Source: Streptomyces sp. STR69
GTDB lineage: Bacteria > Actinomycetota > Actinomycetes > Streptomycetales > Streptomycetaceae
Assembly (NCBI RefSeq): GCF_024519455.1
Contig: NZ_JALJRY010000031.1
Span: 40,992-104,991, forward strand
Reading direction: 5' to 3'
Length of the DNA: 64,000 nucleotides
Each line of letters starts with the position of its first letter. The first letter of the stretch is position 1. Positions 1-8,910 of the stretch are shown here, one piece after another. A model generated the notes under the pieces. That model had not been told where the DNA came from. It saw nothing but the letters and a program-made list of their open reading frames with translations, and ran no database searches. Both the position numbers and the translations under genes were made by a program.

Positions 1-2
1 TG

Positions 3-77
3 CGGTCCTGACGGGATTTGAACCCGCGGCCTCCACCTTGACAGGGTGGCGAGCACTCCAAGCTGCTCCACAGGACC
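3..77 (-). tRNA. tRNA-Asp (GUC), first copy
   Basis: Read on the minus strand, the segment folds as a cloverleaf with a 7-bp acceptor stem (GGTCCTG/CAGGACC), anticodon loop CTGTCAA with anticodon GTC, and T-loop TTCAAAT. No CCA is encoded. The 75 bases are identical to the second tRNA-Asp at 4763-4837, so the two copies bracket hrpA and a small membrane protein gene. Confidence 0.95.
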
Positions 78-172
78 TGGTTTCGCGGCACTTGATGGTG
101 CGTTGTGCTGCGAGACGAGACTGTACAGGAGGGTGGCCCGCCTGGTCGAACTCACCCTGCGTGCAGGTGCTG

Positions 173-3100
173 TTACGGCGCGGCGGCGTCGATCGCCTTC
201 ACGATCCGCTTGTCGGAGACCGGGTACGCCGTGCCCAGCGCGTGCGCGAAATAGCTCACCCGGAGCTCCTCGATCATCCAGCGGATGTCGCGGACGGAGG
301 ACGGCACCGGGCGGCCCTGCGGGAGTTGTTCCAGGAGCCACGCGTACTCGTCCTGCATCTCGTGGACCTTCTCCATGCGGGTCGTGTCCCGCTGCACCCC
401 CGTCGGCATCTGCTGCAGACGACGGTCCGCGGCCACCAGGTAGCGCATCAGATCGGGCAGGCGACGTATCCCGGCCGCCGTGACGAACCCGGGCTTCACA
501 AGGGCGTCCAGCTGCGCTCGTACGTCCGCGAGGTTCGGGAGGAGGGCCGGGCTGCTCGCCGCCTTCAGACGGCGCTCACAGGCCTGCCAGGCGGCCAGCA
601 CCTGTTGGACCTGGTTCACGGTCCGGACTGTCATGTCGACGATCTCCGCCCGCACCCGTTCGTACAGCTTCCGGTACGACTCCTCGTCCCAGGCCGGCCC
701 GCCGAAGTCGCCGATGAGTTTGTCGGCCGCCGCCATCGCGCAGTCGTCGAACAACGCCTGGATCGAACCGTGCGGATTCGCGGACAGCGCGAGCTTCTGC
801 GCGTTGGTGAGCTTTTCGGAAGCGAACTTCGCAGGATTGACCGGGATGTTGCGGACGATCAGCCGCCGCGTGCCCTTCCACATCGCCTCCGCCTGCTCGG
901 CCTCCGTGTCGAAGAGCCGCACGGACACCGTGTCGCCGTCGTCGACCAGCGCCGGATACGCCTTCACCGGCTGGCCCGCCCGACGCGTCTCGAACACCCG
1001 CGTGAGCGTGCCGATCGACCAGTCGGTCAGCCCCTTCCGCTCCAGCGACTCCCCGCCCTCACGCTCCGCCGTCGCCGCGGCGGCCTGCGAGATCGCCTGC
1101 CGCGCCTTCGGCTTCAGCCGGAGCTTCAACGCCTCCAGGTCCTTGTCCTCGGCCAGCTTCCGGCGCCGCTCGTCCACGATCCGGAAGGTGATGAGGAGAT
1201 GGTCCGGGACCTTCGACCAGTCGAAGTCGTCGGCGGTGAAGGGGACACCCACCATCCGCTTCAACTCGCGGGCCATGGTGACCGTCAACGGCTCCTGGAG
1301 GGGAACCGCAGCCTTCAGGAAGCGCTGGGCGAAGTTCGGTGCCGGTACGTAGTTGCGGCGGATCGGCTTCGGGAGGGAGCGGATCAGTTCCGTCACGACC
1401 TCTTCCCGCAGCCCCGGGATCTGCCAGTCGAAGCCCTCGTCCGTGACCTGGTTGAGGACGTGCAGCGGGATGTGGACCGTGACCCCGTCCGCGTCCGCAC
1501 CCGGCTCGAACTGGTACGTCACCCGGAACTTCAGCGGCCCCTGCCGCCACGAGTCCGGATAGTCGTCCTTGCTGATGTCGCCCGCACGCTCGTTGATGAG
1601 CATCGAGCGCTCGAAGTCGAGGAGTTCGGGTTCTCTGCCTTCTTCGGTCCGCTTCTGCTTCCACCACGAGTCGAAGTGGGCGCCGGACACCACGTGTTCG
1701 GGCACCCGCTGGTCGTAGAAGTCGTAGAGCGTCTCGTCGTCGACCAGGATGTCCCGGCGCCGGGCTCGATGCTCCAACTCCTCCACCTCGGTGAGGAGTT
1801 TGCGGTTGTCGGCGAAGAACTTGTGGTGTGTGCGCCAGTCGCCCTCGACCAGCGCGTTGCGGATGAACAGCTCGCGGGACGCCTCGGGGTCGATCCGGCC
1901 GTAGTTCACCTTGCGCTGGGCGATGATCGGGACGCCGTAGAGCGTGACCTTCTCGAAGGCCAGCACCGCCGCCTGGTCCTTCTCCCAATGCGGCTCGCTG
2001 TAGGTCCGCTTGAGAAGATGGCCGGCGAGCGGCTCGACCCACTCCGGCTCGATCTTCGCGTTGACGCGCGCCCAGAGCCGCGAAGTCTCCACCAGCTCCG
2101 CCGACATGACGAAACGCGGGGTCTTCTTGAAGAGCGCCGAACCCGGGAAGATCGCGAACTTGGCGCTACGGGCGCCCAGATACTCGTTCTTCGCGCCGTC
2201 CTTCACGTCCTTCATGCCGATGTGCGACAGCAGGCCCGCGAGGAGGGAGACGTGGACGCTCTGCTCGGCCGCGTCCTCCTCGTTGAACTGGATGCCCATC
2301 TGCTTGGCCACCGTGCGGAGTTGGCTGTAGATGTCCTGCCACTCGCGGATGCGGAGGAAGTTCAGGTACTCCTGCTTGCACATCCGCCGGAACGCCGACG
2401 AACCGCGTTCCTTCTGCTGCTCGCGGATGTACCGCCACATGTTCAGGAACGCGAGGAAGTCGCTTGTCTCGTCCCGGAAGCGGGCGTGCTGTTGGTCGGC
2501 CTGGGTCTGCTTGTCGGCGGGGCGTTCGCGCGGGTCCTGGATGGAGAGCGCGGCGGCGATCACCATGACCTCACGGACACAGCCGTTCTTGTCGGCCTCC
2601 AGGACCATGCGGGCGAGCCGGGGGTCCACGGGCAGTTGGGCGAGCTTGCGGCCGGTCTGCGTCAGCCGCCTCCGCGGGTCCTTCTCGCCCGGGTCCAACG
2701 CGCCCAGTTCCTGGAGGAGTTGGACACCGTCGCGGATGTTGCGGTGGTCCGGCGGATCGATGAACGGGAACTTCTCGATGTCACCGAGACCGGCCGCGGT
2801 CATCTGGAGGATGACGGAGGCGAGGTTCGTACGGAGGATCTCGGCGTCCGTGAACTCCGGGCGGGCCTCGAAGTCGTCCTCCGAGTACAGGCGGATGCAG
2901 ATGCCGTCCGACGTACGACCACAACGACCCTTGCGCTGATTGGCACTTGCCTGGCTGACCGCCTCGATGGGCAGCCGCTGCACCTTCGTACGGTGGCTGT
3001 AGCGGCTGATGCGGGCGAAGCCGGGGTCGATGACGTACTTGATGCCCGGGACGGTGAGGGAGGTCTCGGCGACGTTGGTCGCCAGAACGATCCTGCGGCC

Positions 3101-4150
3101 CGTGTGCTGCTGGAACACCCGATGCTGCTCGGCGTGCGAGAGGCGGGCGTAGAGGGGGAGGACCTCGGTGAACCGGTAGTTCTTCTTTGTCAGCGCGTCC
3201 GCCGTGTCGCGGATCTCCCGCTCGCCGGAGAGGAAGACGAGGATGTCGCCCTTGCCCTCGCCCTGAAGCTCTTCCACGGCATCGCAGATCGCGGTGATCT
3301 GGTCGCGGTCGGAGTCGTCCGAGTCGTCTTCGAGGAGGGGCCGGTAACGCACCTCGACCGGATACGTCCGGCCGCTCACCTCGATGATCGGGGCCTCGCC
3401 GAAGTGCCGCGAGAACCGCTCCGGGTCGATGGTCGCCGAGGTGATGACGACCTTCAGGTCCGGGCGCTTGGGGAGGAGTTGGGCGAGGTAGCCGAGCAGG
3501 AAGTCGATGTTGAGGGACCGCTCGTGGGCCTCGTCGATGATGATCGTGTCGTAGGCGCGCAGTTCACGGTCGGTCTGGATCTCGGCGAGCAGGATGCCGT
3601 CCGTCATCAGCTTGATGAAGGTCGACTCCTGGTTCACCTGGTCGGTGAAACGGACCTTCCAGCCGACGGCCTCGCCGAGCGGGGTGTCCATCTCCTCCGC
3701 GACCCGCTCCGCCACGGTACGGGCGGCGATACGACGGGGCTGCGTGTGCCCGATCATGCCGCGGACGCCACGGCCGAGTTCGAGACAGATCTTCGGGATC
3801 TGGGTCGTCTTCCCTGAACCGGTCTCACCGGCCACGATCACCACCTGGTGATCACGGATCGCGGCGGCGATGTCGGCCTTCTTCTGGCTGACCGGCAACT
3901 GCTCGGGATACGAGATCGCGGGGATACGGCGGCGCCGCTCGGCCATCCGCTCCTCGCCACGGGCCACCTCGCCCTCGATCTCGGCGAGAACGGCGGCACG
4001 GGCCTCCGGCTTACGGATCCTGCGCGCGCCTTCGAGCCTGCGCCCGAGCCGGTGCGCATCGCGCAGCGTCAGCTCGGCCAGGCGGGGGGCGAGATCGCCG
4101 AGGGCGGGGGCGGCGGGAGCGCCGGGGGCGGAGGCGGGGTGCGTAGACAT
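173..4150 (-). CDS. hrpA: ATP-dependent RNA helicase HrpA (DEAH family)
   Basis: The 1325-residue protein is full length for HrpA. It unwinds RNA using ATP in the cytoplasm and in bacteria has been linked to mRNA processing and ribosome rescue. In order it shows an N-terminal extension, Walker A GETGSGKTTQIPK (about residues 108-120), the DEAH box (about 206-209, IIIDEAHERS), the SATID motif III, motif VI QRKGRCGRTSDG, the HA2 and OB-fold regions, and a long C-terminal DUF3418-type domain typical of HrpA rather than HrpB. ATG at 4150 is the first start; the upstream SD is weak. It stands alone, with tRNA-Asp downstream and a small membrane protein gene upstream on the same strand. Confidence 0.95.
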   Translation of the reverse strand: MSTHPASAPGAPAAPALGDLAPRLAELTLRDAHRLGRRLEGARRIRKPEARAAVLAEIEGEVARGEERMAERRRRIPAISYPEQLPVSQKKADIAAAIRDHQVVIVAGETGSGKTTQIPKICLELGRGVRGMIGHTQPRRIAARTVAERVAEEMDTPLGEAVGWKVRFTDQVNQESTFIKLMTDGILLAEIQTDRELRAYDTIIIDEAHERSLNIDFLLGYLAQLLPKRPDLKVVITSATIDPERFSRHFGEAPIIEVSGRTYPVEVRYRPLLEDDSDDSDRDQITAICDAVEELQGEGKGDILVFLSGEREIRDTADALTKKNYRFTEVLPLYARLSHAEQHRVFQQHTGRRIVLATNVAETSLTVPGIKYVIDPGFARISRYSHRTKVQRLPIEAVSQASANQRKGRCGRTSDGICIRLYSEDDFEARPEFTDAEILRTNLASVILQMTAAGLGDIEKFPFIDPPDHRNIRDGVQLLQELGALDPGEKDPRRRLTQTGRKLAQLPVDPRLARMVLEADKNGCVREVMVIAAALSIQDPRERPADKQTQADQQHARFRDETSDFLAFLNMWRYIREQQKERGSSAFRRMCKQEYLNFLRIREWQDIYSQLRTVAKQMGIQFNEEDAAEQSVHVSLLAGLLSHIGMKDVKDGAKNEYLGARSAKFAIFPGSALFKKTPRFVMSAELVETSRLWARVNAKIEPEWVEPLAGHLLKRTYSEPHWEKDQAAVLAFEKVTLYGVPIIAQRKVNYGRIDPEASRELFIRNALVEGDWRTHHKFFADNRKLLTEVEELEHRARRRDILVDDETLYDFYDQRVPEHVVSGAHFDSWWKQKRTEEGREPELLDFERSMLINERAGDISKDDYPDSWRQGPLKFRVTYQFEPGADADGVTVHIPLHVLNQVTDEGFDWQIPGLREEVVTELIRSLPKPIRRNYVPAPNFAQRFLKAAVPLQEPLTVTMARELKRMVGVPFTADDFDWSKVPDHLLITFRIVDERRRKLAEDKDLEALKLRLKPKARQAISQAAAATAEREGGESLERKGLTDWSIGTLTRVFETRRAGQPVKAYPALVDDGDTVSVRLFDTEAEQAEAMWKGTRRLIVRNIPVNPAKFASEKLTNAQKLALSANPHGSIQALFDDCAMAAADKLIGDFGGPAWDEESYRKLYERVRAEIVDMTVRTVNQVQQVLAAWQACERRLKAASSPALLPNLADVRAQLDALVKPGFVTAAGIRRLPDLMRYLVAADRRLQQMPTGVQRDTTRMEKVHEMQDEYAWLLEQLPQGRPVPSSVRDIRWMIEELRVSYFAHALGTAYPVSDKRIVKAIDAAAP

Positions 4151-4232
4151 ACGCCGTCCAGGATCTCACCTTGGCGAAATTCCTGGCGAATGAATTGGTG
4201 GGGGCGGGTTGGCGGGGGGTCGTGCGGGTGAG

Positions 4233-4595
4233 TCAGGGTGCCGTTGTCGGAGTAGTGGGCGAGGGGATGCCGGCCGTCCCCGAGGGCTCCGCCCCCGGAC
4301 CCCCGTCGGCCTGAACAGCCTCGTCCTCGAGCGCCGGACCGGCTGGTCGGCGCTGACCGGAATCCCGTGACATCGACTGCGCCGTATTCGACACGGCCTT
4401 GATCCCCAGGTACGCCGTGGTCAGACTCGCCATCGCGGTGAACGCCGAGGACAGGACCCCCACGATCACCGCACGGTCACCGTCCAGCTGCCACACCCCG
4501 AAGATCGCCACCGCGGTGATCGCCGCATTGCTGCCCACCACCGCGAGCAGCCCGTACCGCGCCCGTGTCTTCTCCAGGTTCGTGTCCTGGCCCAT
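4233..4595 (-). CDS. Small two-TM membrane protein
   Basis: The 120-residue product starts MGQDTNLEK, preceded by a GGGTGGGG purine tract. Two hydrophobic helices (about residues 14-34 and 42-65) are joined by a short loop, followed by a charged then Pro/Ser/Thr-rich tail, so both ends probably face the same side of the membrane. An upstream extension of the reading frame would run through three tRNA genes and is not credible. The gene lies between the tRNA cluster and hrpA. No family is recognised and function is unknown. Confidence 0.7.
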   Translation of the reverse strand: MGQDTNLEKTRARYGLLAVVGSNAAITAVAIFGVWQLDGDRAVIVGVLSSAFTAMASLTTAYLGIKAVSNTAQSMSRDSGQRRPAGPALEDEAVQADGGPGAEPSGTAGIPSPTTPTTAP

Positions 4596-4625
4596 CGCGC
4601 CCCACCCTGTGTCGTCCGGCCACGA

Positions 4626-4658
4626 CGAAAGCCCTGTCCCGGTGGGACAGGGCTTTCG
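4626..4658 (-). terminator. Intrinsic terminator of the tRNA-Glu/Asp/Phe cluster
   Basis: A perfect 15-bp inverted repeat (4626-4640 and 4644-4658) with a 3-base loop lies just past the 3' end of tRNA-Phe. Its last stem bases on the minus strand include a TTT run, consistent with termination of the tRNA transcript. Confidence 0.8.
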
Positions 4659-4664
4659 ATCCGG

Positions 4665-4738
4665 TGGCTGGGGCCGGGGTCGAACCGGCGACCTATCGCT
4701 TTTCAGGCGATCGCTCGTACCAACTGAGCTACCCAGCC
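4665..4738 (-). tRNA. tRNA-Phe (GAA)
   Basis: On the minus strand the acceptor stem GGCTGGG/CCCAGCC, D-arm TAGCTCAGTTGGTA, anticodon loop with GAA and T-arm GCCGG TTCGACC CCGGC form a complete cloverleaf with discriminator A. CCA is not encoded. It is the last gene of a three-tRNA cluster. Confidence 0.95.
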
Positions 4739-4762
4739 ACGAGATTCCTTGCGGAATCTCAG

Positions 4763-4837
4763 CGGTCCTGACGGGATTTGAACCCGCGGCCTCCACCTTG
4801 ACAGGGTGGCGAGCACTCCAAGCTGCTCCACAGGACC
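4763..4837 (-). tRNA. tRNA-Asp (GUC), second copy
   Basis: This 75-base gene is identical to the tRNA-Asp at 3-77, with anticodon GTC and a CAGGACC acceptor strand. It sits between tRNA-Glu and tRNA-Phe, about 50-75 bases from each, and is probably co-transcribed with them. Confidence 0.95.
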
Positions 4838-4886
4838 AAGCTGTTGCGTGCGAACTGGCGGAGCCAGTGTCGCACACGGTGTTGCG

Positions 4887-4959
4887 TGCCCCCAACGGGA
4901 TTCGAACCCGTGCTACCGCCTTGAAAGGGCGGCGTCCTAGGCCGCTAGACGATGAGGGC
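4887..4959 (-). tRNA. tRNA-Glu (UUC)
   Basis: The minus strand shows acceptor stem GCCCTCA/TGGGGGC, anticodon loop CTTTCAA with anticodon TTC, and T-arm ACGGG TTCGAAT CCCGT. The discriminator is A and no CCA is encoded. It is the first gene of the Glu-Asp-Phe cluster. Confidence 0.95.
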
Positions 4960-5039
4960 TATCGGCCCGCCTGGGCGCTTCTCAGCGCGTCGGGGACGTG
5001 AGAAGCATATGGGATGGCGGGAGGTATCGCCAAAACGGT

Positions 5040-6638
5040 TTACGGGGTCCCCGATGGAGCCTTTGAAGGTGCCTCCGATGCCTGGCTCGGAGAGGGGCTG
5101 GGAGACGGGCTGGGGGACTGGGGTGCGCCCGGCAGGTTCTCCTTCGGGAGGTGGCGGCTGACCTCGGCCGTCGTCAGGCCCAGGCCGCCGAGTTTGATCT
5201 CGTCCCAGGCCTGGAGGCGGTGGGTGTCGCGGTCGATGTAGAGGATCGACGCCTCGATGGGGTCGGGGTACTTGCCCTCCACCGCGCGCAGTCCGCTGCC
5301 GCCCGTCGAGCCCTCGATGCGGAGGCGGGTGCCGTGCCGCATGACCTCGGTGCCTTCGTGGTGGAGGTGGCCGGCCAGGACGAGCGGGACCTCGCCGTCG
5401 GTCTGGCGTGCCGCCGACGGTTCGTGGACCAGGGCGATGTCGACGGGGGTGCCGGCGGCCCGCTGGTCGCGGAGGGAGGAGGCGAGCTGGTCGCCGGCGA
5501 GTTCCTCGGCCGCGTTGCCGCCGGGGGCGACCGAGCGGTCCGGGGTGAACTGAGGATCGCCGATGCCCGCGAAGCGCACGCCCGCGACCGTTTCCGCCCG
5601 GCCCTCGTCCAGGACGTGCACGTTCTTCATGCGCCGCAGATAGCGCTGGGTGACGAGGGAGTCGTGGTTGCCCCTGACCCAGACGTAGGGGGCGCCGAGG
5701 TCGGCGATGGGGTCCAGGAAGCCGTTCTCCGCCGCCGTGCCGTGGTCCATGGTGTCGCCGGTGTCGACGATCACGTTCACCTCGTACTGCTCCACCAGCG
5801 ACGCGATGATCTTCCAGCTCGCGGGATTGAGGTGGATGTCGGAGACGTGGAGGACGCGGATGGTGGTGGGGTCCGGCTGGTAGGCGGGGAGCGTCGACGT
5901 GACGTTGTAGAGCTTGGTCACGTTGGTCACCAGGCGGGCCAACTCCTGCTGGTAGACGTCGAATTCGGTGACGATGTTGCGCGCGTTGCCGACCACGGAG
6001 GGGGCGGAGGAGAGCAGCCCGGAGAACTTGGGTTCCAGGATGGATTTGGGGTTCCAGGTCGCGTAGGCGGTCGCTCCGGACGCGGCGAGGAGGGTGAGGG
6101 CGAGGCCGCCGGCGGTGAGGGCACGGCGGGGGCGGCGGTAGACGGCGAGGCCGAGGGTGGTGGCGCCGAGGACGACGGCGGTGCAGGAGCGTACGGCGAG
6201 GTCGAGGGTGCCGTGTTCGACGTCGTGGGCGACTTCGTCCTGGAGGCCGGAGATGCGTTCGGGGTGGTCGACGAGGGCCTGGGAGCGTTCGGGGTCGAGC
6301 TGGTCGACGTTGACGTCGAGGCGGACGGGGGCGTGGTGGCTGTCGAGGGAGAGGGCACCGAGCGGGGAGATGTTGATCTTGGTGCCGCCGGTGAGGGAGG
6401 GGCGCAGGGTCATCGTGGTGTTCATGGGGCCGACCTGGGCGCGGACGTCGCCGACGATGAGCAGGCCGAGCCAGGCCCCGACGAGGACGACCGTGATGAG
6501 GCCGAGGGCGCGGGGCCAGGGGTGTGGCTGGGGGACGAGTTCGAGGGTGGGGCGGGGGCGGCGGGCGCGGTAGCGGTGGGTCAGGGCGCGCTGGGCCCGG
6601 CGGAGGTGGTTCAGGGCTGCGACGGGGACGCTGGCCAT
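5040..6638 (-). CDS. Membrane-anchored metallophosphoesterase
   Basis: The 532-residue protein starts MASVPVAALNH; an upstream extension would be arginine-rich and overlap the zincin gene. The N-terminal half has about two to three membrane helices (for example around residues 45-65 and 190-240). The C-terminal half carries the calcineurin-like set of metal ligands: VSDIHLN (DxH), VDTGDTMDHG (GDxxD type), RGNHDS (GNHD) and GHLHHEG (GHxH). It should be a membrane-bound phosphoesterase using two metals, with the active site probably outside or at the membrane. Substrate is unknown. The tail is rich in SPSPS repeats. Confidence 0.85.
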   Translation of the reverse strand: MASVPVAALNHLRRAQRALTHRYRARRPRPTLELVPQPHPWPRALGLITVVLVGAWLGLLIVGDVRAQVGPMNTTMTLRPSLTGGTKINISPLGALSLDSHHAPVRLDVNVDQLDPERSQALVDHPERISGLQDEVAHDVEHGTLDLAVRSCTAVVLGATTLGLAVYRRPRRALTAGGLALTLLAASGATAYATWNPKSILEPKFSGLLSSAPSVVGNARNIVTEFDVYQQELARLVTNVTKLYNVTSTLPAYQPDPTTIRVLHVSDIHLNPASWKIIASLVEQYEVNVIVDTGDTMDHGTAAENGFLDPIADLGAPYVWVRGNHDSLVTQRYLRRMKNVHVLDEGRAETVAGVRFAGIGDPQFTPDRSVAPGGNAAEELAGDQLASSLRDQRAAGTPVDIALVHEPSAARQTDGEVPLVLAGHLHHEGTEVMRHGTRLRIEGSTGGSGLRAVEGKYPDPIEASILYIDRDTHRLQAWDEIKLGGLGLTTAEVSRHLPKENLPGAPQSPSPSPSPSPSQASEAPSKAPSGTP

Positions 6639-6694
6639 TGGTCCCGTATGCCCAGGAGTGGGGGTGTGTATGCGGGGCGGGCCGTGGGAGTGGG

Positions 6695-7045
6695 TCAGCC
6701 CCAGCCGAGTTCGTGGAGGCGTTCGTCGTCGATGCCGAAGTGGTGGGCGACTTCGTGTACGACGGTGACGGCGACCTCGTGGACGACGTCCTCGGTGGTC
6801 GCGCAGTAGCGCAGGGTCGGGCCCATGTAGATCGAGATCCGGTCGGGGAGGACGCCGGCGTACCACTCGCCGCGTTCGGTGAGGGGTGTGCCTTCGTAGA
6901 GGCCGAGGAGTTCGGGGTCGGAGGGTTCGGGTTCGTCCTCGACGAAGACGGCCACGTTGTCCATGACCCGCGTCAGTTCGGGCGGGATCCGGTCCAGGGC
7001 CTCGCTCACCAGCTCTTCGAACGCCTCGCGTGTCATTTCCAGCAC
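6695..7045 (-). CDS. Minimal zincin metallopeptidase family protein
   Basis: The 116-residue product contains VVHEVAHHFGI, an HExxH zinc motif with a third histidine close by, and the LLGLYEGTPLTER segment typical of the small actinobacterial zincin (Zincin_1-like) family. The length fits that family. The start is GTG at 7045, with ATG at 7036 as an alternative that has a GGA five bases upstream. It lies between the phosphoesterase gene and the LLM oxidoreductase gene on the same strand. No substrate is known for this family. Confidence 0.85.
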   Translation of the reverse strand: MLEMTREAFEELVSEALDRIPPELTRVMDNVAVFVEDEPEPSDPELLGLYEGTPLTERGEWYAGVLPDRISIYMGPTLRYCATTEDVVHEVAVTVVHEVAHHFGIDDERLHELGWG

Positions 7046-7049
7046 ACGC

Positions 7050-8057
7050 CTATTGTCCGGGACGAACGCGGGTTCGGGGCGATGACGGGGTCGTCAGGTC
7101 GGGGATCAGTGCGGCGACGCGTTCCATCTGCTCGCGCTGGGCGCGCAGGTTCAGGGCGGCCGGGCGGGTGATGAGGTGGCGGGCGCCGGCGGTGACGTAG
7201 CGGTTCAGGCGGTCGGTGACCTGCTCCGCGGTGCCCGCGACGACGGCCTGGATCTTCTCCAGCTCGGGGAGGGACATGCCGTAGGTGGCGTGGGCGTAGT
7301 CGTCGAGTGCGGCTCGGGCGGTCCGGGGGTCGTCGTCGATTCGTACGGTGACGAACAGTGCCGGGGTGATGGCCTCGGGGGTGCGGCCCGCCGCGGTGGC
7401 CGCCCGGTGGATGTCGTGCAGGCCGGTCGTGTAGTCGGCGGGGTCGGGCGGGTAGGGGAGCCAGCCGTCGTAGAGGCGGCCGGTGCGGGCCAGGGCGGCC
7501 GGGGTGGCGCCGGCGAGCCAGATGGGTGGGCCGGTGGGGCGGGTGGGGCGCAGGGCGGGCGGGAGGTCGGTGAGGTGGTGGAACTCGCCGTGGAAGGTGT
7601 CGGCGCCCTGCCAGAGGGCTCGCCAGAGCCGGACCGTCTCGTCGAGGCGGGCGAAGCGGCGGGGCCAGGGGACTTCGGAGAGGTCGTAGAAGGGGCGTCC
7701 GAAGCGGCCGGGGAAGCCGGCGCCGACGGCGAGGGTGAGGCGGCCCTGGGAGAGCAGGTCGATGGAGGCGAGGGTCTGGGCGGTCTGGACGGGGCGGCGC
7801 AGGAAGGGGAGCAGGGCGCCGGTGCCGAGGGTGGCCGTCCCGGTGGTGGCGGCGAGGGCGGCGAGCATCGTGAGGGCTTCGATGCGGGGGGTGATGAGGG
7901 AGTCGTTGACGAAGAGGGAGGTGAAGCCGAGGTGTTCGGCGCTGCGGCCGAGGGTGATGAGGTCGCGCGGGTCGTCGTCCTTGGCCCATTGGGCGGTTCC
8001 GGTGGGGAGCAGTACGCCGATCTTGAGGGGCTTGGTGGAAAGTACGCCGGTGTTCAT
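7050..8057 (-). CDS. LLM-class flavin-dependent oxidoreductase
   Basis: The product of about 335 residues (from MNTGVLSTKP) is a TIM-barrel of the bacterial luciferase-like family. Visible hallmarks are the start LKIGVLLPTG, the LGFTSLFVND segment, GRLTLAVGAGFPG and the C-terminal GTAEQVTDRLNRY. Such enzymes use reduced FMN or F420 to oxidise small organic molecules; the substrate is not predictable. A longer start (8093) exists, but it would cover the operator at 8093-8108. The gene is transcribed divergently from the XRE regulator gene, and its stop lies 4 bases before the zincin start. Confidence 0.85.
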   Translation of the reverse strand: MNTGVLSTKPLKIGVLLPTGTAQWAKDDDPRDLITLGRSAEHLGFTSLFVNDSLITPRIEALTMLAALAATTGTATLGTGALLPFLRRPVQTAQTLASIDLLSQGRLTLAVGAGFPGRFGRPFYDLSEVPWPRRFARLDETVRLWRALWQGADTFHGEFHHLTDLPPALRPTRPTGPPIWLAGATPAALARTGRLYDGWLPYPPDPADYTTGLHDIHRAATAAGRTPEAITPALFVTVRIDDDPRTARAALDDYAHATYGMSLPELEKIQAVVAGTAEQVTDRLNRYVTAGARHLITRPAALNLRAQREQMERVAALIPDLTTPSSPRTRVRPGQ

Positions 8058-8092
8058 GGGCCCGATGGTCGTCGGGGGCGGGTATGGCCTCA

Positions 8093-8108
8093 ATTCCCTG
8101 CGCGGAAT
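8093..8108. promoter_or_regulatory. Operator ATTCC-N6-GGAAT (site A)
   Basis: ATTCC CTGCGC GGAAT is a perfect inverted repeat placed almost symmetrically, 35 bases from the LLM start (8057) and 34 from the XRE start (8143). The same half-sites with the same spacing occur at 9381-9396 before the third gene of the group. This suggests that the XRE protein controls all three genes. Confidence 0.6.
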
Positions 8109-8142
8109 CGCCGGTTGGGGCGGGGCGTCGTAGAACTGGGGT

Positions 8143-8910
8143 GTGGATTTTTCCCAGGTGCTGCGTGAGCGTCGTACGAGCCGTCGGCTGAGTCAGCTGG
8201 AGGTGGCGTCGCGGGCCGGGACCACTCAGCGGCATGTGAGTTTCATCGAGTCGGGGCGGTCGGTGCCGGGGCGGAACATGGTCGTGCGGCTCGCCGAGTC
8301 GCTCGAACTGCCGTTGCGGGAGCGGAACGAGCTGTTGTTGGCGGCCGGGTTCGCGCCGGTGTACGCGGAGAGTCCGTTGGCGGGGCCGGTGCTGGCTCCG
8401 GTGCGGGCGGCGATCGGGCACATCCTGCGCGGGCATCTGCCGTATCCCGCGGTGGTGGTCGACCGGGAGGGTCAACTGGTCGATGCCAACAGCGCGTTCG
8501 GGGTGATCACGGAGGGTGCGGCGGCGGAGCTGGTGGGGCCGGGGGCGAATGTGTACCGGCTGGCGCTGCATCCGGACGGGCTGGCGCCGCGGATCCTCAA
8601 CCTGGCCGAGTGGGCACGGCACATCGTGGCCCGGCTGGGCGGGTTGCCGCAGTTGCGGGCCGAGTTGGCCGGGTATGTGCCGGAACTGGAGTCCGGGGAA
8701 GGGCAGTTGGGGTTCGCGGTGCCCTTGCGGCTGCGGTCGTCGTACGGGGAGTTGCGGCTGATGACGACGGTGACGACCTTCGCGACCGCGGTGGATGTGA
8801 CCCTCGCGGAGCTGAAGTTGGAGGCGTTCCTGCCGGCGGACGCGGCGACGGCGGAGGCGTTGGTGTCGGCCGCCGCGGCGACGGGGGATCAGGCTCCGGG
8901 GAACATGTAG
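8143..8910 (+). CDS. XRE-family regulator with MmyB-like ligand-binding domain
   Basis: This 255-residue protein has an N-terminal helix-turn-helix (about residues 5-60; LSQLEVASRAGTTQRHVSFI is the recognition region) and a C-terminal MmyB-like PAS-type domain (YPAVVVDREGQLVDANSAF onwards). MmyB-like regulators bind small lipid-like ligands and commonly control adjacent redox genes. The start is GTG at 8143 with no clear SD, so the transcript may be leaderless. Its 3' end overlaps the convergent SnoaL-like gene by 22 bases. Confidence 0.9.
   Translation: MDFSQVLRERRTSRRLSQLEVASRAGTTQRHVSFIESGRSVPGRNMVVRLAESLELPLRERNELLLAAGFAPVYAESPLAGPVLAPVRAAIGHILRGHLPYPAVVVDREGQLVDANSAFGVITEGAAAELVGPGANVYRLALHPDGLAPRILNLAEWARHIVARLGGLPQLRAELAGYVPELESGEGQLGFAVPLRLRSSYGELRLMTTVTTFATAVDVTLAELKLEAFLPADAATAEALVSAAAATGDQAPGNM

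Noticed and set aside
38..3817. Very long open frame on the plus strand opposite hrpA
   Set aside because: It is the antisense shadow of a high-GC gene; composition is Arg/Leu/Val-rich with no domain, while the minus strand encodes full-length HrpA.
4596..4895. N-terminal extension of the small membrane protein through the tRNA genes
   Set aside because: It would translate tRNA-Phe, tRNA-Asp and part of tRNA-Glu; an internal ATG with SD gives a sensible protein.
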